DNA from: Stentor coeruleus
Lineage: Eukaryota; Ciliophora; Heterotrichea; Heterotrichida; Stentoridae
Length of the DNA stretch: 42,966 nt
Direction: 5' to 3'
NCBI GenBank assembly: GCA_001970955.1
Contig: MPUH01000619.1
Location: 1 to 42,966, forward strand
Made by a program: the position numbers and the translations under genes. Under the pieces are notes generated by a model. That model saw only the letters and a program-made list of their open reading frames with translations, made no database searches and was not told where the DNA came from. Every line of letters begins with the position of its first letter. Positions within the stretch are counted from its first letter, which is position 1. Of the stretch, positions 1 through 9,893 are shown one piece after another.

Positions 1-1118
1 ACTTAATATCCATTTTATAAGCCTAATGATTTTTAGTTTTTTATAATAAACAACAAGATAAGTATTATTTGATTACTCTAAACTTTGTGTATGCTTTAAT
101 AGCAATTAAAGAAACTCAGATTTGTAGTTTAACGAATCATGAGCCTTTAATAATAACTAAGGATTTAACTAGAAAAAATTATCAGTCATCTTGCAGTACG
201 AATAACAGAAAAGTAGTTTGATATGAGGAATGATAATCAGATTATTAGAGCAAAATTCTGATAGTGAAATTGTGTTAAGGCACGATTCATAAGTAAAAAC
301 ATCTGAAAATCACTGAGAAAACATAAAAATCCATCAAAAACAAAGAATCACAGAAAATATTTCTGGTTTTTTGATAAAATATAAGATTATGATTATTATT
401 TAACTATTCGAAAGTAGTTTCCTAGTTAGGCTAGAAGAAAATTCTGTTTAATTTTATTTCAAAACTTGATATTAAGATATAGTTCTACCTTTATAAGTCT
501 AATATTTTGTTAATATTTCTATTATAGGGTTAAGACCTCATAAATTTACTCAAGTAAATATCTTTAACCTATTATCATTCCACATAAACAAAAGAAATAT
601 TCTTTATAACAATTTCCAGTAATACTTGGAATATCTTTTAAGTATTTGTGTATTAAAAGATTTAGATATATTAAATTTTCCCAAATACCCTCTTAAACAT
701 CTAAAGCTTGTAAGAAATGCTTTAATTCTGATCATCTGTGTTTATCATAATTTTTTTTTGAAATAATGTGCGTAATAAAAGTTTTCTTAGTCCTAGTCCT
801 AAGCTAAAAACTATCCAAAAAAATAATAACTCTACCAAGTTTCCTTAACCATAATACTTTCTCTACATTTCTAAGCAAATAAAATTTCCTCATAAGATAG
901 AAAATTGCTATTCACAAAACCCTTAAAGTATAATATTAAGTTTCTATTTGAACTTTTTTAGCTATTTTAGGATTTTATACTCCACATCCCATTATTTAAA
1001 CTAGATAATAATCAGTTAACTCAGTAATACTGTAGTTAGGGATAATACTAGTTTTATGATTTAAAGAATTCTGTATTACTAATCATCTAGAGAATAGTAT
1101 AAAATTAAGTAGATTTAA
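1..1118. other. Gene-free AT-rich stretch
   Basis: I see no supported gene, RNA or repeat here. All frames are broken by frequent stops, and short protein-like runs (for example near 235-300) are too short to interpret. It lies downstream of the minus-strand CCT-motif gene. Confidence 0.6.
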
Positions 1119-1616
1119 CTAGTCTTTCAATTCTTTAAAATCATTAAGCGATTCAGCTTTGACAAATTTTCCATTTACCCTCGGTTTTATCTTAGCAACC
1201 ACGCTTCTCCCAGTAAACGACCTTGAAACATGGAATTTCTGCCTGTACTTCTTAATTTTTTCCTTATACTTCATGATTTTAGCCTTTCTGATTTCAGGAC
1301 TATAAACCCCAATCTGAGTTTTAAGTTCATTCAAATCTGATGAAGAGGCTAGAGTGTCCATACTATCATTTTTAGGAAGTTTTTTAATCCCATCTTCGAA
1401 AGAGTCATTGTTAGATTTTTTTTCACCAAGGGTTGTCAGGGACATTAAGTAACACTCTAATTGTTGAGTTTTGTGTTTTTCAATTGCTAAATCACGCGCT
1501 AAGTTGAAATTTTTATCACGTTCTTCTTGAAGTTCTTTGGCCAGACGTGAGAGTAAGTCTCTATCTGCTAAATAAACAGGGATAGGTGCTACGATTTGAT
1601 TTGAGAAATCAGCCAT
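1119..1616 (-). CDS. CCT-motif (CONSTANS/TOC1-type) small protein
   Basis: This 165-residue protein ends in a basic segment at about residues 110-153 that follows the CCT motif pattern: an Arg/Lys-rich helix (KAKIMKYKEKIKKYRQKF), then SRSFTGRSVVAKIKPRVNGKFVK, whose terminal RPRVxGxFVK-like block is the most conserved part of the family. Residues 20-60 are rich in Glu, Lys, Arg and Leu and may form a coiled coil. A Ser/Asn/Asp-rich linker (65-100) joins the two. The CCT motif is known from plant flowering-time and clock proteins, where it binds NF-Y partners or DNA and carries a nuclear signal; it also occurs in some protists. Here a nuclear, DNA- or partner-binding role is inference. The start is the first ATG after upstream stops, and the stop is TAG. 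There is no B-box or response-regulator domain, so this is a CCT-only protein. Neighbouring DNA is gene-poor. Confidence 0.75.
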   Translation of the reverse strand: MADFSNQIVAPIPVYLADRDLLSRLAKELQEERDKNFNLARDLAIEKHKTQQLECYLMSLTTLGEKKSNNDSFEDGIKKLPKNDSMDTLASSSDLNELKTQIGVYSPEIRKAKIMKYKEKIKKYRQKFHVSRSFTGRSVVAKIKPRVNGKFVKAESLNDFKELKD

Positions 1617-4600
1617 TTATATTATAGTTATCATCCAATTGAAAATGGTGTCACTAGTTTCTTATAAACTATTCAATGCAGAGTAAAAATTTTATATGTT
1701 GGTAAGAGTGTTAATTTAACTTTATTGGGTTTAGGATAATAATAGTTTTTATAATAAAAAGTTTGTTTTTAGATAGTCATGAAGGGTAATGAGAAGAAAA
1801 ACTTTTAAGGTTAATGGGTAAAAAAAATTAGGATTTTTAGTTTTTGGGTTAAAAAGAAGGATTCGAAAGGAGCTTTTCAATTTTTAGAGATGATATAAGA
1901 ATATTTTGATTTTTATTGAATGCGAATTATCGATTAGGATAAACTATTTGGTTTGAAAACTATGTCGGAAATTTTATTATTATATTTTTGGTAAGAGAAT
2001 TATTTATATTATAAAGTGATTTTGTGTACTTTTCCTAATTAAACACCCCTTTGTATAAAGATAAATACTTTATGGTCTATTAAATTATAATATAGTTTTT
2101 GAATGTAAAGATTACTTCTTTTTGAATAAGCACTGGAGATCATTATGCATATCCATAATTCGAAATAACTATTTATTGTAAATATTCAAATTCTAAGTTT
2201 TTTTTACCTTTTCACAAGCCACTGCTTTAAATTTGTCTAGCAAAAATAAATTCAGTAGTAACACTGAGTATATGATAATCGTAAAATATATTGGTATTCT
2301 AGAAATGCATATTCTACTTATTTAGACAAATCTATTACGATATGTTTCTAATTTCAACTATAAATCACTCTTTCGAATTATATAGTATAAAATCAGTTAT
2401 CTTGATGATAAATAACAGCTTAATTAGTTATCCGACCCAATTTTCCTAGTTAAATTATAAGAATTTTTGTCGTGAAACCGAATAATCATATCAATATCAT
2501 TTGTGTCTTTCCTTGCTAAAATTAATCCGTCTCTAGATTTAATTTAAAAAGAAAACCATAAAAGGAATCAAAAGTTTTATGAGAAAGTGTATAGTTTATC
2601 TGTGAAGGGGAGGGTGGAAACTATGCATAAACTAAAAGAGATATACCGAGAAACAGATTTTCGAAAATTATCAACAGGTATTTCAATTTTTAAGACTTCA
2701 AAATAAAAATCTAACAAAGGGTTTATTAAGATAATAGATTTCCTTTGCGTTTCAAAATAAAGAAAATCTGCTTGTAATAAGATTATAAAACTTTTAGAAT
2801 ATATGGTTCAATCAAGAGAATGAGATAAATACTCTGATTAATAAATTTTACTGATTTTATTAACAAAAATTTTTTAAAGGTTTGATAAATTATTTTTAGA
2901 TTATTATTATTCATCTAATACCATAATCTGCTTAACTTTATGCAATTTTTTGATTTTTGCAGAAATTCAGTCCTTGAGTTTAAATTTAATCCTCACCCTA
3001 AGATTTTATAGTGAAAGTGCTTTGCTTGTAACATAATTTAAAAGACAAATTTCAAAATGCAATGAAAACGGTTTCGAATGGAAATTTTTCAAGGAAAACC
3101 TTGAAAATATGAAAAAAATGCTTAATGCTTTAAAAATGTAAGGAAAATGGATTAATAATGAATGAAGATTGGCATATATAAAAGAAAGCATTTGCAACTT
3201 AAGGAATGCCACATTTTTAGAATGATTTTCTCAAAGTAAAAAAATGATTTAAGATATCAATTTCATGCAAATGAAAAAAATTATTGCTAAAACCTTAAAG
3301 AACATCAGAAATTTTACTTAAAAATAAAATCGATTTTCTTAGAAAAATCCAAGAAATTTACTAAATCAATCACTTGAAGTATTTACGAAAAGATAAATTA
3401 TTGATTTTTTAAGGTTAAAAGTAAATAATATAATAGTTAAAAGATTTTAAAGGTAATTAGTTATCGGTAACCCCTTCCCTCTAAACTTGCCGGATAATTG
3501 ATTTCATACTATATTATTGATTCTATATTATCTAATAAATATTTCTTTATTTGAATTCCTAATTTTCAATTCTAGTTGCTTCTCAAAGCACATCTATTTT
3601 AGCTCACAAGATCATCTTATTATGATTTTAGCTAAAATATTTATAAATTAGATTTTGTTTTCTCCGTAATAATTTAATAGACGTTTAGTAATCCCTAATA
3701 TCATTAGGAAATGCTGTAAGGAAGCCTTAATTATGGATCTCTACTCCTTGAAAGTAATCATAGTTCTCTAAATTTTATATACATTCCATCTATCAGTGAT
3801 AATTATAGTTTTACACTTAGTATTTGTTTTGATATTGGATGATCAACAAAATAGTTTCTTGATTTTATTTAATAAATGCACTAATATTATGCAAGTGAAT
3901 TGCAAATATAATGAGTAAAGCTCTTTAGCTTCAAAAACTAACCTGAGCTTGAAATCTGTTGTGGTCCAACTCATATTATAGTGTTCCTTACCCGAAGTTT
4001 ATGAAATATAATGAAAGGTTTATCATAAACTTAGGTGTCTCTGCCGATTATCATTATAAAATTATTAATTGAGTTACCTATTTTTGTTATTGATTAAAGT
4101 TTTAATCCAAATATATCTTGTCTCTATAAATCTTGCTCTGGCTGATGAATTCTATATTTACAAGCCAGCCAATTATTTCTATAAAGGTTTTATTTTATAT
4201 TTAGATATGCAAAGTATAAAACTATTTGAAATTATGTTAATAAATGATATAGAATCAATTACTTAAATAAAATATCATTAAATATATGAATATTAAAAAA
4301 CATAGAGCATAATAGAATATAATTCTAGCTTTAATCAATAAAATTTCCAATTTTCAAATCTCAAAAGGATTTTCTACATACATACCATAAAATAATCAAG
4401 TATTTATTATTATATAATTCACTTTTAAGTTTAAAATTGTGTATTACCCTTCAATCTAAAATTCCATAATTATTTTCTAATCTTTTAACCTCAACTTTTT
4501 TGATCTTTAAAACTCTCAAAAATTAAAAAATCTTTACCCTGCATATTGTTAAAGTTAATTTCTTATATTTTACTAATAAAAAAACTAATGACATGAATTT

Positions 4601-4838
4601 CCTTATCAAATAAAACTTTTTGGATTAAATTTTAATCGAAAAAAAAAAACAACTAAAATGCATCTAAAAGCAGTGCCAAACTGAGGACATTTACCAATAA
4701 GCATAACTACAAAAGGCTAAAATCTTAAATTTTAAAGATTTTGCAAATAAAAATTCAACATAAAGTCATGTGAATTCCAAATATATTAGCCTTATTGTCC
4801 TTGAGTATATAAGGGATATTGCATATGATTAATAATTA
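1617..4838. other. Long gene-poor intergenic region (3.2 kb)
   Basis: I find no supportable gene. Open stretches at 3006-3212 (minus) and 4069-4266 (plus) lack an ATG start and have the composition of random AT-rich DNA. One plus-strand stretch of about 47 codons around 2565-2705 has less biased composition and protein-like content (it includes VKGRVETMHKLKEIYRETDF), but no recognisable family and no convincing start. No tRNA- or rRNA-like sequence was noticed. Confidence 0.5.
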
Positions 4839-5192
4839 ATGGATATCAGCCACCATCACACGTTATCCTGGGTTCCTTGGAACAAGATGAACAGAGTCAT
4901 ACCAAGCAAGAAAGTACAAATGCCGAATCCTAATAGAACTATAAATTACGTATCTAACAAAAATCAATCAATAACTTTTTCACAAGAACTTGACAGGGTT
5001 AACTTGCCAAAACTCAAAGTTCAGAAAATACTTACTAAGAGTAGGCAAGTATCTCCAAGAAGATTTCATAATTTTAAAGGCTTCACAAAAACCTTTTCTC
5101 CAGTACTTGAAAGAGGAAGGACTTCACAATTTTCATACAGAGATGTAAATATAACTAGTGGTAAAAAAACACTAATACCTTCTTTAGCTTAG
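4839..5192 (+). CDS. Small basic hypothetical protein
   Basis: This 117-residue ORF starts at an ATG and ends with TAG, and its codons are visibly less AT-skewed than the flanks, which favours a real gene. The product is basic and rich in Ser, Asn, Lys and Arg, with no membrane segment and no signal peptide. It opens with a His cluster (residues 5-7) and a Trp-Val-Pro-Trp patch (11-14). I recognise no domain. Short basic proteins of this kind are common in ciliates and may be cytoskeletal or nucleic-acid binding, but nothing here decides that. It is convergent with the MFS transporter gene, 576 nt away. Confidence 0.5.
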   Translation: MDISHHHTLSWVPWNKMNRVIPSKKVQMPNPNRTINYVSNKNQSITFSQELDRVNLPKLKVQKILTKSRQVSPRRFHNFKGFTKTFSPVLERGRTSQFSYRDVNITSGKKTLIPSLA

Positions 5193-5767
5193 TTTTTGTT
5201 GTTTAAGATTTAATTTATCGGACTTTTATGCTTTTTCGTTAGTGAAAATTCATTTGCTTTAAAGTTTCACGATATTTTTTATATTAAATTTGTAGTAAAG
5301 GTGTTTTGTAAGTTTTTCCTATCTTTACTAAGAGTTTATTATGATATTTTTTTACTAGGATTTTTGTATCTGGTGGTAAGTAGATTTGATATTTTTATGG
5401 GCTTTATAAGGTATTTGTTTATGCTTTAAATTGTAGTAAAATATTATTCTTTGCTGGGGTCTGCAAGATTTTACCATGGAAAATCATTATGTGTCTTTTG
5501 AATTTCAATACATTGAGTTTATCTTTTTAATCATATACTTACAAGATAAATTAGTTGTCATATTAATTATAAGCATTACAATTTTTTATTACAACTACAA
5601 TATTAAAAATTGAATATTTCTTTTATGCTCATATGATTTTCTTATAATTCATAAGCTGTTTAAGATAAATTGTAAATATTTTATCTAGAGTTTTATTAAC
5701 CAAATCATTATCAAACACAAACCTTTACAATAAAAAACCAAAAACCTCTTATAAAAATTAATGAAAT
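5193..5767. other. Intergenic region between convergent genes
   Basis: AT-rich DNA between the 3' ends of the small hypothetical gene and the MFS transporter gene. I see no gene, RNA or repeat in it. Confidence 0.55.
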
Positions 5768-7183
5768 CTAATTAACTATATCTACGAAAACTGAAGATTT
5801 ATTTGAAGGTAGCAGTTTCCATTGATTTCTTGCCTTTACTGGATCAGCAGAGTGAAGTACTTTTCCATTTTTCATATCAATCAAATGCACCCAAATTCCA
5901 GATAAAACCCCTAAAAATCCTAGTAAGGCTAAACAGAACGATACCCAAAAGTACCCTTTATATAAATGAGTAGTATCTTGTACATAACCAATCAAAGGAG
6001 GAATTAAAATTAGCCCAAGATTTGATACAACATAACTAGTACCCATAGCTGTACCAATAAGTTTACTATCAACTATATATGTTAATGCAGCCCAATATAC
6101 TGTATTATATATCGAATAACTTAATCCTAAAAGTAACATGAAAAACAAAGGATATATTGGCTTGTTAGTATCTGGGATAATCATAAAACTTATATGAAAT
6201 AAAGTTGAAAACAATCCTGAGGATATTAAAAATATCATCCGCTTACCGAATTTATCTGTGATAAAACCTATTATTGGGGAAGATAAAGCGGCAATAAAAA
6301 ATGTGGTGCTCATAATGAATCCTGCCTCTACTGAACTGAAACCAAAACGATCTTGAAAAAATCCACTTGCTATGTACTCAAAGCAATAAACACTAGTTTC
6401 ACTTGTTATACAATTTATAAGAAGTATCCAATACGTTTTATCAAATTCTTTTATATCTTTAAATTTGAACTTCTCTGATTCTGGCCTTTCAGATTTTTTT
6501 TTAATCCCTAAAAGCTTTTCCCTTCTTCTATCTATAACTATAACTATTAAAGCTGCAATCAAACTACCAATACAAATCAAAAATCCAAACCATAAACCTG
6601 TATCAACATTGAATTTATCAGCAATAACAGGTTCAGTATTATCATTAAATACAATACCTAACATAGAAATTGCTGAACCTAGGCCAAAAGCCATTGAAAG
6701 CTCTCGTCCTTCAAACCATGCAATATCAATAAAACTCTGGCCAAGATCTAAATTTTCCCCCCCACAACCAAAAACCCCTCTTCCAAGTAATGCTAAAGGA
6801 AAAGACCCAACACTGACTCCAAATGCAAAAATTGCCTGTCCAGCAGTAACAAGTATAGTACTTAAAAATACTAAAGGTCTAGCACCGAATTTGTCCATAA
6901 TCACCCCACCAATGATTGGAAAAATCAAATTAGGGAATGAGTAAACTGAGTAAAGTAGGTTATATTCAACTGAAGTCATGTTAAGCTTCTAAATATTATG
7001 TACTGATTTTAGTTTTTTCTCAAGGGCTGCAGGATTATGATAACAAAAATAACTCCCAACGCATATTAAACATGCAAAAAATAAGGTGATATACCTCTTT
7101 TTTGTCGTGCTTGGGTCGATTGGTTTGTCTTTTGTTGATTCTTCTAATATGTAAATTTTTGCTTCTTGAAAGTTGTCATCCAT
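5768..7183 (-). CDS. MFSD1-like major facilitator superfamily transporter
   Basis: Two exons (7183-7004 and 6988-5768) joined by a 15-nt intron give a 466-residue protein. Without splicing, the first exon would stop after 64 codons inside the intron. Across the junction the protein reads LEKKLKSKLNMTSVEYNLLY, which matches the start of an MFS fold where helix 1 leads to a conserved YNLLYSVYS-type helix 2. Other family features are GGVIMDKFGARP (loop 2-3), GRGVFGCGGENL followed by WFEGRELSMAFG (helices 4-5), and DKFGKR in the second half (loop 8-9). These blocks resemble MFSD1, a lysosomal dipeptide/solute carrier in animals, more than sugar porters. About 12 hydrophobic segments are visible. 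Substrate and membrane are not decidable from sequence; a lysosomal or phagosomal location is inference. I saw no classical lysosomal dileucine signal in the short N-terminal tail. Stop is TAG. Confidence 0.8.
6989..7003 (-). other. 15-nt spliceosomal intron in the MFS transporter
   Basis: The minus strand reads GTACATAATATTTAG: GT...AG, 15 nt, with an in-frame TAG as its last codon. Removal keeps the frame and joins the two halves of a continuous MFS protein. Confidence 0.9.
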
Positions 7184-7986
7184 TATTATTAAAATTTGGC
7201 TGTTAAAAGCCTGATGTTATATGTTAAAGAAGGTTGTTGAAAAAATTATATGAAAGGAAAATAATATTAGAAATAGAAATGGTTATGTTTTTTGTTGTCT
7301 GGTTTTGAAGATTAAGTGAATACTAGTTAAAATATTTTTTTCTTATAAAATTTGATTATATTATTGTAATTTAAAGTTATAAACTAAGTATCAATATGAC
7401 TATTAAAGAATCTATGCATAGATAATTTTTATAATGCTTCCAAAAAAATTTTTATCTCTTTAGTTCTTATTTTAGATATACAATTTTAAATCATAACAAG
7501 CTAAAATTTAAACCCTTTTTATTCCTTCCTTTGTTAGATTATTTTTTTCCACAAAATTATTCTCAGATTTTTTTCTTTCTAAAGATTATGCTTAATGCAA
7601 AGAATAAATAATTTCATCTATTATTTCCATGCACATTTTGCAATCAAATTTAGATACAAAAATCTTAATTTATTTGTTTCCCTCAAATAAATATTATGCC
7701 CCATTCTATCCAGCCAGAGTTTGATTAACTTTATTTGATAAAAATAGCTTACACTTATTCCCAGTTTAATTTTCTTTCTCAAAGATGAAGAACAAACTAG
7801 TATTATAATCAGTTAGAACTATAGCTTAGGTTTAATTTAAGACATATTCGAATTCTCATCTTTTCTAATATCAAAAATATTTATGCAGTCAGACTATCAC
7901 TGATTCTTTTTTCAGTTCTATTTTCTATAATTAGTCATCTTAGAATCATATCTAATAAGTCAAAAATAAAATTAGAATATAAATAT
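7184..7986. other. Intergenic region between divergent genes
   Basis: AT-rich DNA between the divergently transcribed MFS transporter and metaxin-like genes, so it should hold both promoters. I could not identify a specific promoter element and saw no gene or repeat. Confidence 0.5.
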
Positions 7987-8871
7987 ATGGAAGTAACTTT
8001 ATATATAAAGGAAGACGATACATATAGTCCATTAGGAGCATTTGCAAAGAGAATCGTAGAAACTTACGCCCTTAACGTGAAAATCGAAAATTCCAAGTTT
8101 AACTGGACAAGCATGGGAGATCTGCCAGTCCTTCGTTGTGGGACTTATCTTTTCCCATGCACTTCCATATTCGAAGCTCTGCAAAAAATCACGACAATTG
8201 ATGAAGGTTTATCAGAAGAATCCAAATCGCACTTTAAAATGCTTCAAGAAATCTGTTCTAGTCGTCTTCACCCTGCCACCCTTTATGCAATGTGGTTTTC
8301 TCCTATGTCCAACAAGTATTTTTCAGCTCCTTTTGGTTCATTATCCTATAGATTCTATTCAAAACTCCTTTACCCAATTCGCAGATACAAAATACGTAAT
8401 TATCTAAACTATCAGCATAATCTTCAAACCCCAGAAGAAGCTTATAGATTAGCTAATGATTCTCACAAAGTATTAAATGATAGTTTATTACAAGGACAAC
8501 TTTTTAGCAGTAAATTTACTAAAAACAACCGACCTCATTCGATTGATTTTTTAATATGGGCATATTTATATGAAGAAAAATGCAATCTTGCAGGACACCC
8601 TCATGTTGCAGATTCTCTAAACAATTTCGAAAATCTTAATAAGTTTATGACAACTATGGAAGATTGGATGAAGGTAAAAATTGATAAGGGGACTATTGGG
8701 ATGGCTGATTTAGAGAATTTGGAGACTAAGAATTGGATGAAGGCGCATTCGTTTCAGAGCAGTTTTAAAGCTGAAATTATTGAGAAGTATGAGGATACAA
8801 TTGGAAGGAGGAATTATGTTAGTATTTGTGCTGCTGGGATATTGGGATATATTCTCATAAATAATGAATGA
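7987..8871 (+). CDS. Metaxin/SAM37-like mitochondrial outer-membrane protein
   Basis: The 294-residue protein has the metaxin layout. An N-terminal thioredoxin/GST-N-like part (about 1-75) includes WTSMGDLPVLRCGTYLFP, close to the metaxin pattern W..LP.L..G. A GST-C-like helical part (about 150-245) includes RPHSIDFLIWAYLYEEKCNL, followed by HPHVADSLNNFENLNKFM, as in the metaxin R(P)T.(D)A..F..L...P.L...L...PNL..F block. The C-terminus (about 275-291) is a hydrophobic segment with only NNE after it, which suits a tail anchor. In animals and fungi metaxin/Sam37 belongs to the SAM complex that inserts beta-barrel proteins into the outer mitochondrial membrane. The role here is inferred from family. 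The start is an ATG at the first codon of the open frame; the stop is TGA, which matters for the genetic-code argument. An unrelated GST-fold protein is the main alternative. Confidence 0.6.
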   Translation: MEVTLYIKEDDTYSPLGAFAKRIVETYALNVKIENSKFNWTSMGDLPVLRCGTYLFPCTSIFEALQKITTIDEGLSEESKSHFKMLQEICSSRLHPATLYAMWFSPMSNKYFSAPFGSLSYRFYSKLLYPIRRYKIRNYLNYQHNLQTPEEAYRLANDSHKVLNDSLLQGQLFSSKFTKNNRPHSIDFLIWAYLYEEKCNLAGHPHVADSLNNFENLNKFMTTMEDWMKVKIDKGTIGMADLENLETKNWMKAHSFQSSFKAEIIEKYEDTIGRRNYVSICAAGILGYILINNE

Positions 8872-9893
8872 GTTTTAATATTTTTAGGGTAAAAGGATTA
8901 ACAAGTTTTGTATTTTGATTATATCTAAAAGTTTTGGAATTAGAAAATATTTTAATGAACTTTTTGATTAGATCTGAAATAAAAATTGTCTACAAATAAT
9001 AAATATGTCTAATCTAATGTGGTATTGAAATAAATTTGTATAGGTTGATTTTATTTTAAGTAGATTTTTTTAGATAACAATAAATAACTCGCTAAAAATA
9101 TTCTAGGGTGAGTTAAATTTAGATAGTCAGCATTTCGAATATGATAATTTTTTTAATTTAGATAATAACTTAAAGTATTAAAGTTAATAATAATTACTAG
9201 GTATATTCCATAGGAAATTCGAAGCAAATCAGCTAAAAAAAAATAATTTTTGCAATCAGGTTTTCTGCATAAAAATAAAAGTTCTTTACAGATGAAAAAT
9301 ATCTATAATACTTACTAAGGTTTTTTTATTGATTATTTTTGCAAGCATTTATAAATGTTACTTTATTAATTAAATTTTTCTATATAACATGAACTATATA
9401 GATAAAATTTGACTAGAAATTTCGAATTAGCCTTTTATTTATAGTAAATCAATCTTCTTAAAGCATAATAAGCACTTAAAATTAATATTCTCACCTAGCA
9501 GATAATTTGAGTTAATTCAATAATGTTTCATTTACTACCCAAAAAAATGATGTCTACAATTCTTGAGTCAGAATAAAGCCTATCCAGGAAATTTTTATAA
9601 TGATTAAATGTCTTGAAAGATCTTGATAAGGCTTAGTATTTCTTTTTTAGCTTGCAGCTATGCTGAGATTTATAAGATGAATGATTATGCATTCAATCAG
9701 ATGCTGTGTAGATTCTTATTTACTATGACTGAGACATCATATAACATTATGAAATTGCTATAAATTTTCAGTACCTTTGGTAAATTTGCCTAATGTAGAG
9801 TTAAAAAGTTGTCAATTTTGCATTTATTCTATATTGAATTCACTTATAGGTCTGTTTTTACCATACCAATCATATTCTTATAAGAAAATCATA
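8872..9893. other. Intergenic region upstream of the TPR gene
   Basis: About 1 kb of AT-rich sequence. The frame of the downstream TPR gene stays open upstream to about 9777 but has no ATG there, so 9777-9893 is treated as 5' leader. No other gene, RNA or repeat is visible. Confidence 0.5.

Noticed and set aside
3006..3212. 68-codon minus-strand open stretch
   Set aside because: It starts from GTG, is low-complexity and Phe/Leu/Ser-rich as expected from random AT-rich DNA, and matches no family.
4069..4266. 65-codon plus-strand open stretch with hydrophobic start
   Set aside because: It starts from TTG, has no ATG in a sensible place, and composition equals the flanks.
6465..6944. 159-codon plus-strand ORF
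   Set aside because: It lies wholly inside the MFS transporter gene on the other strand and is a shadow of it.
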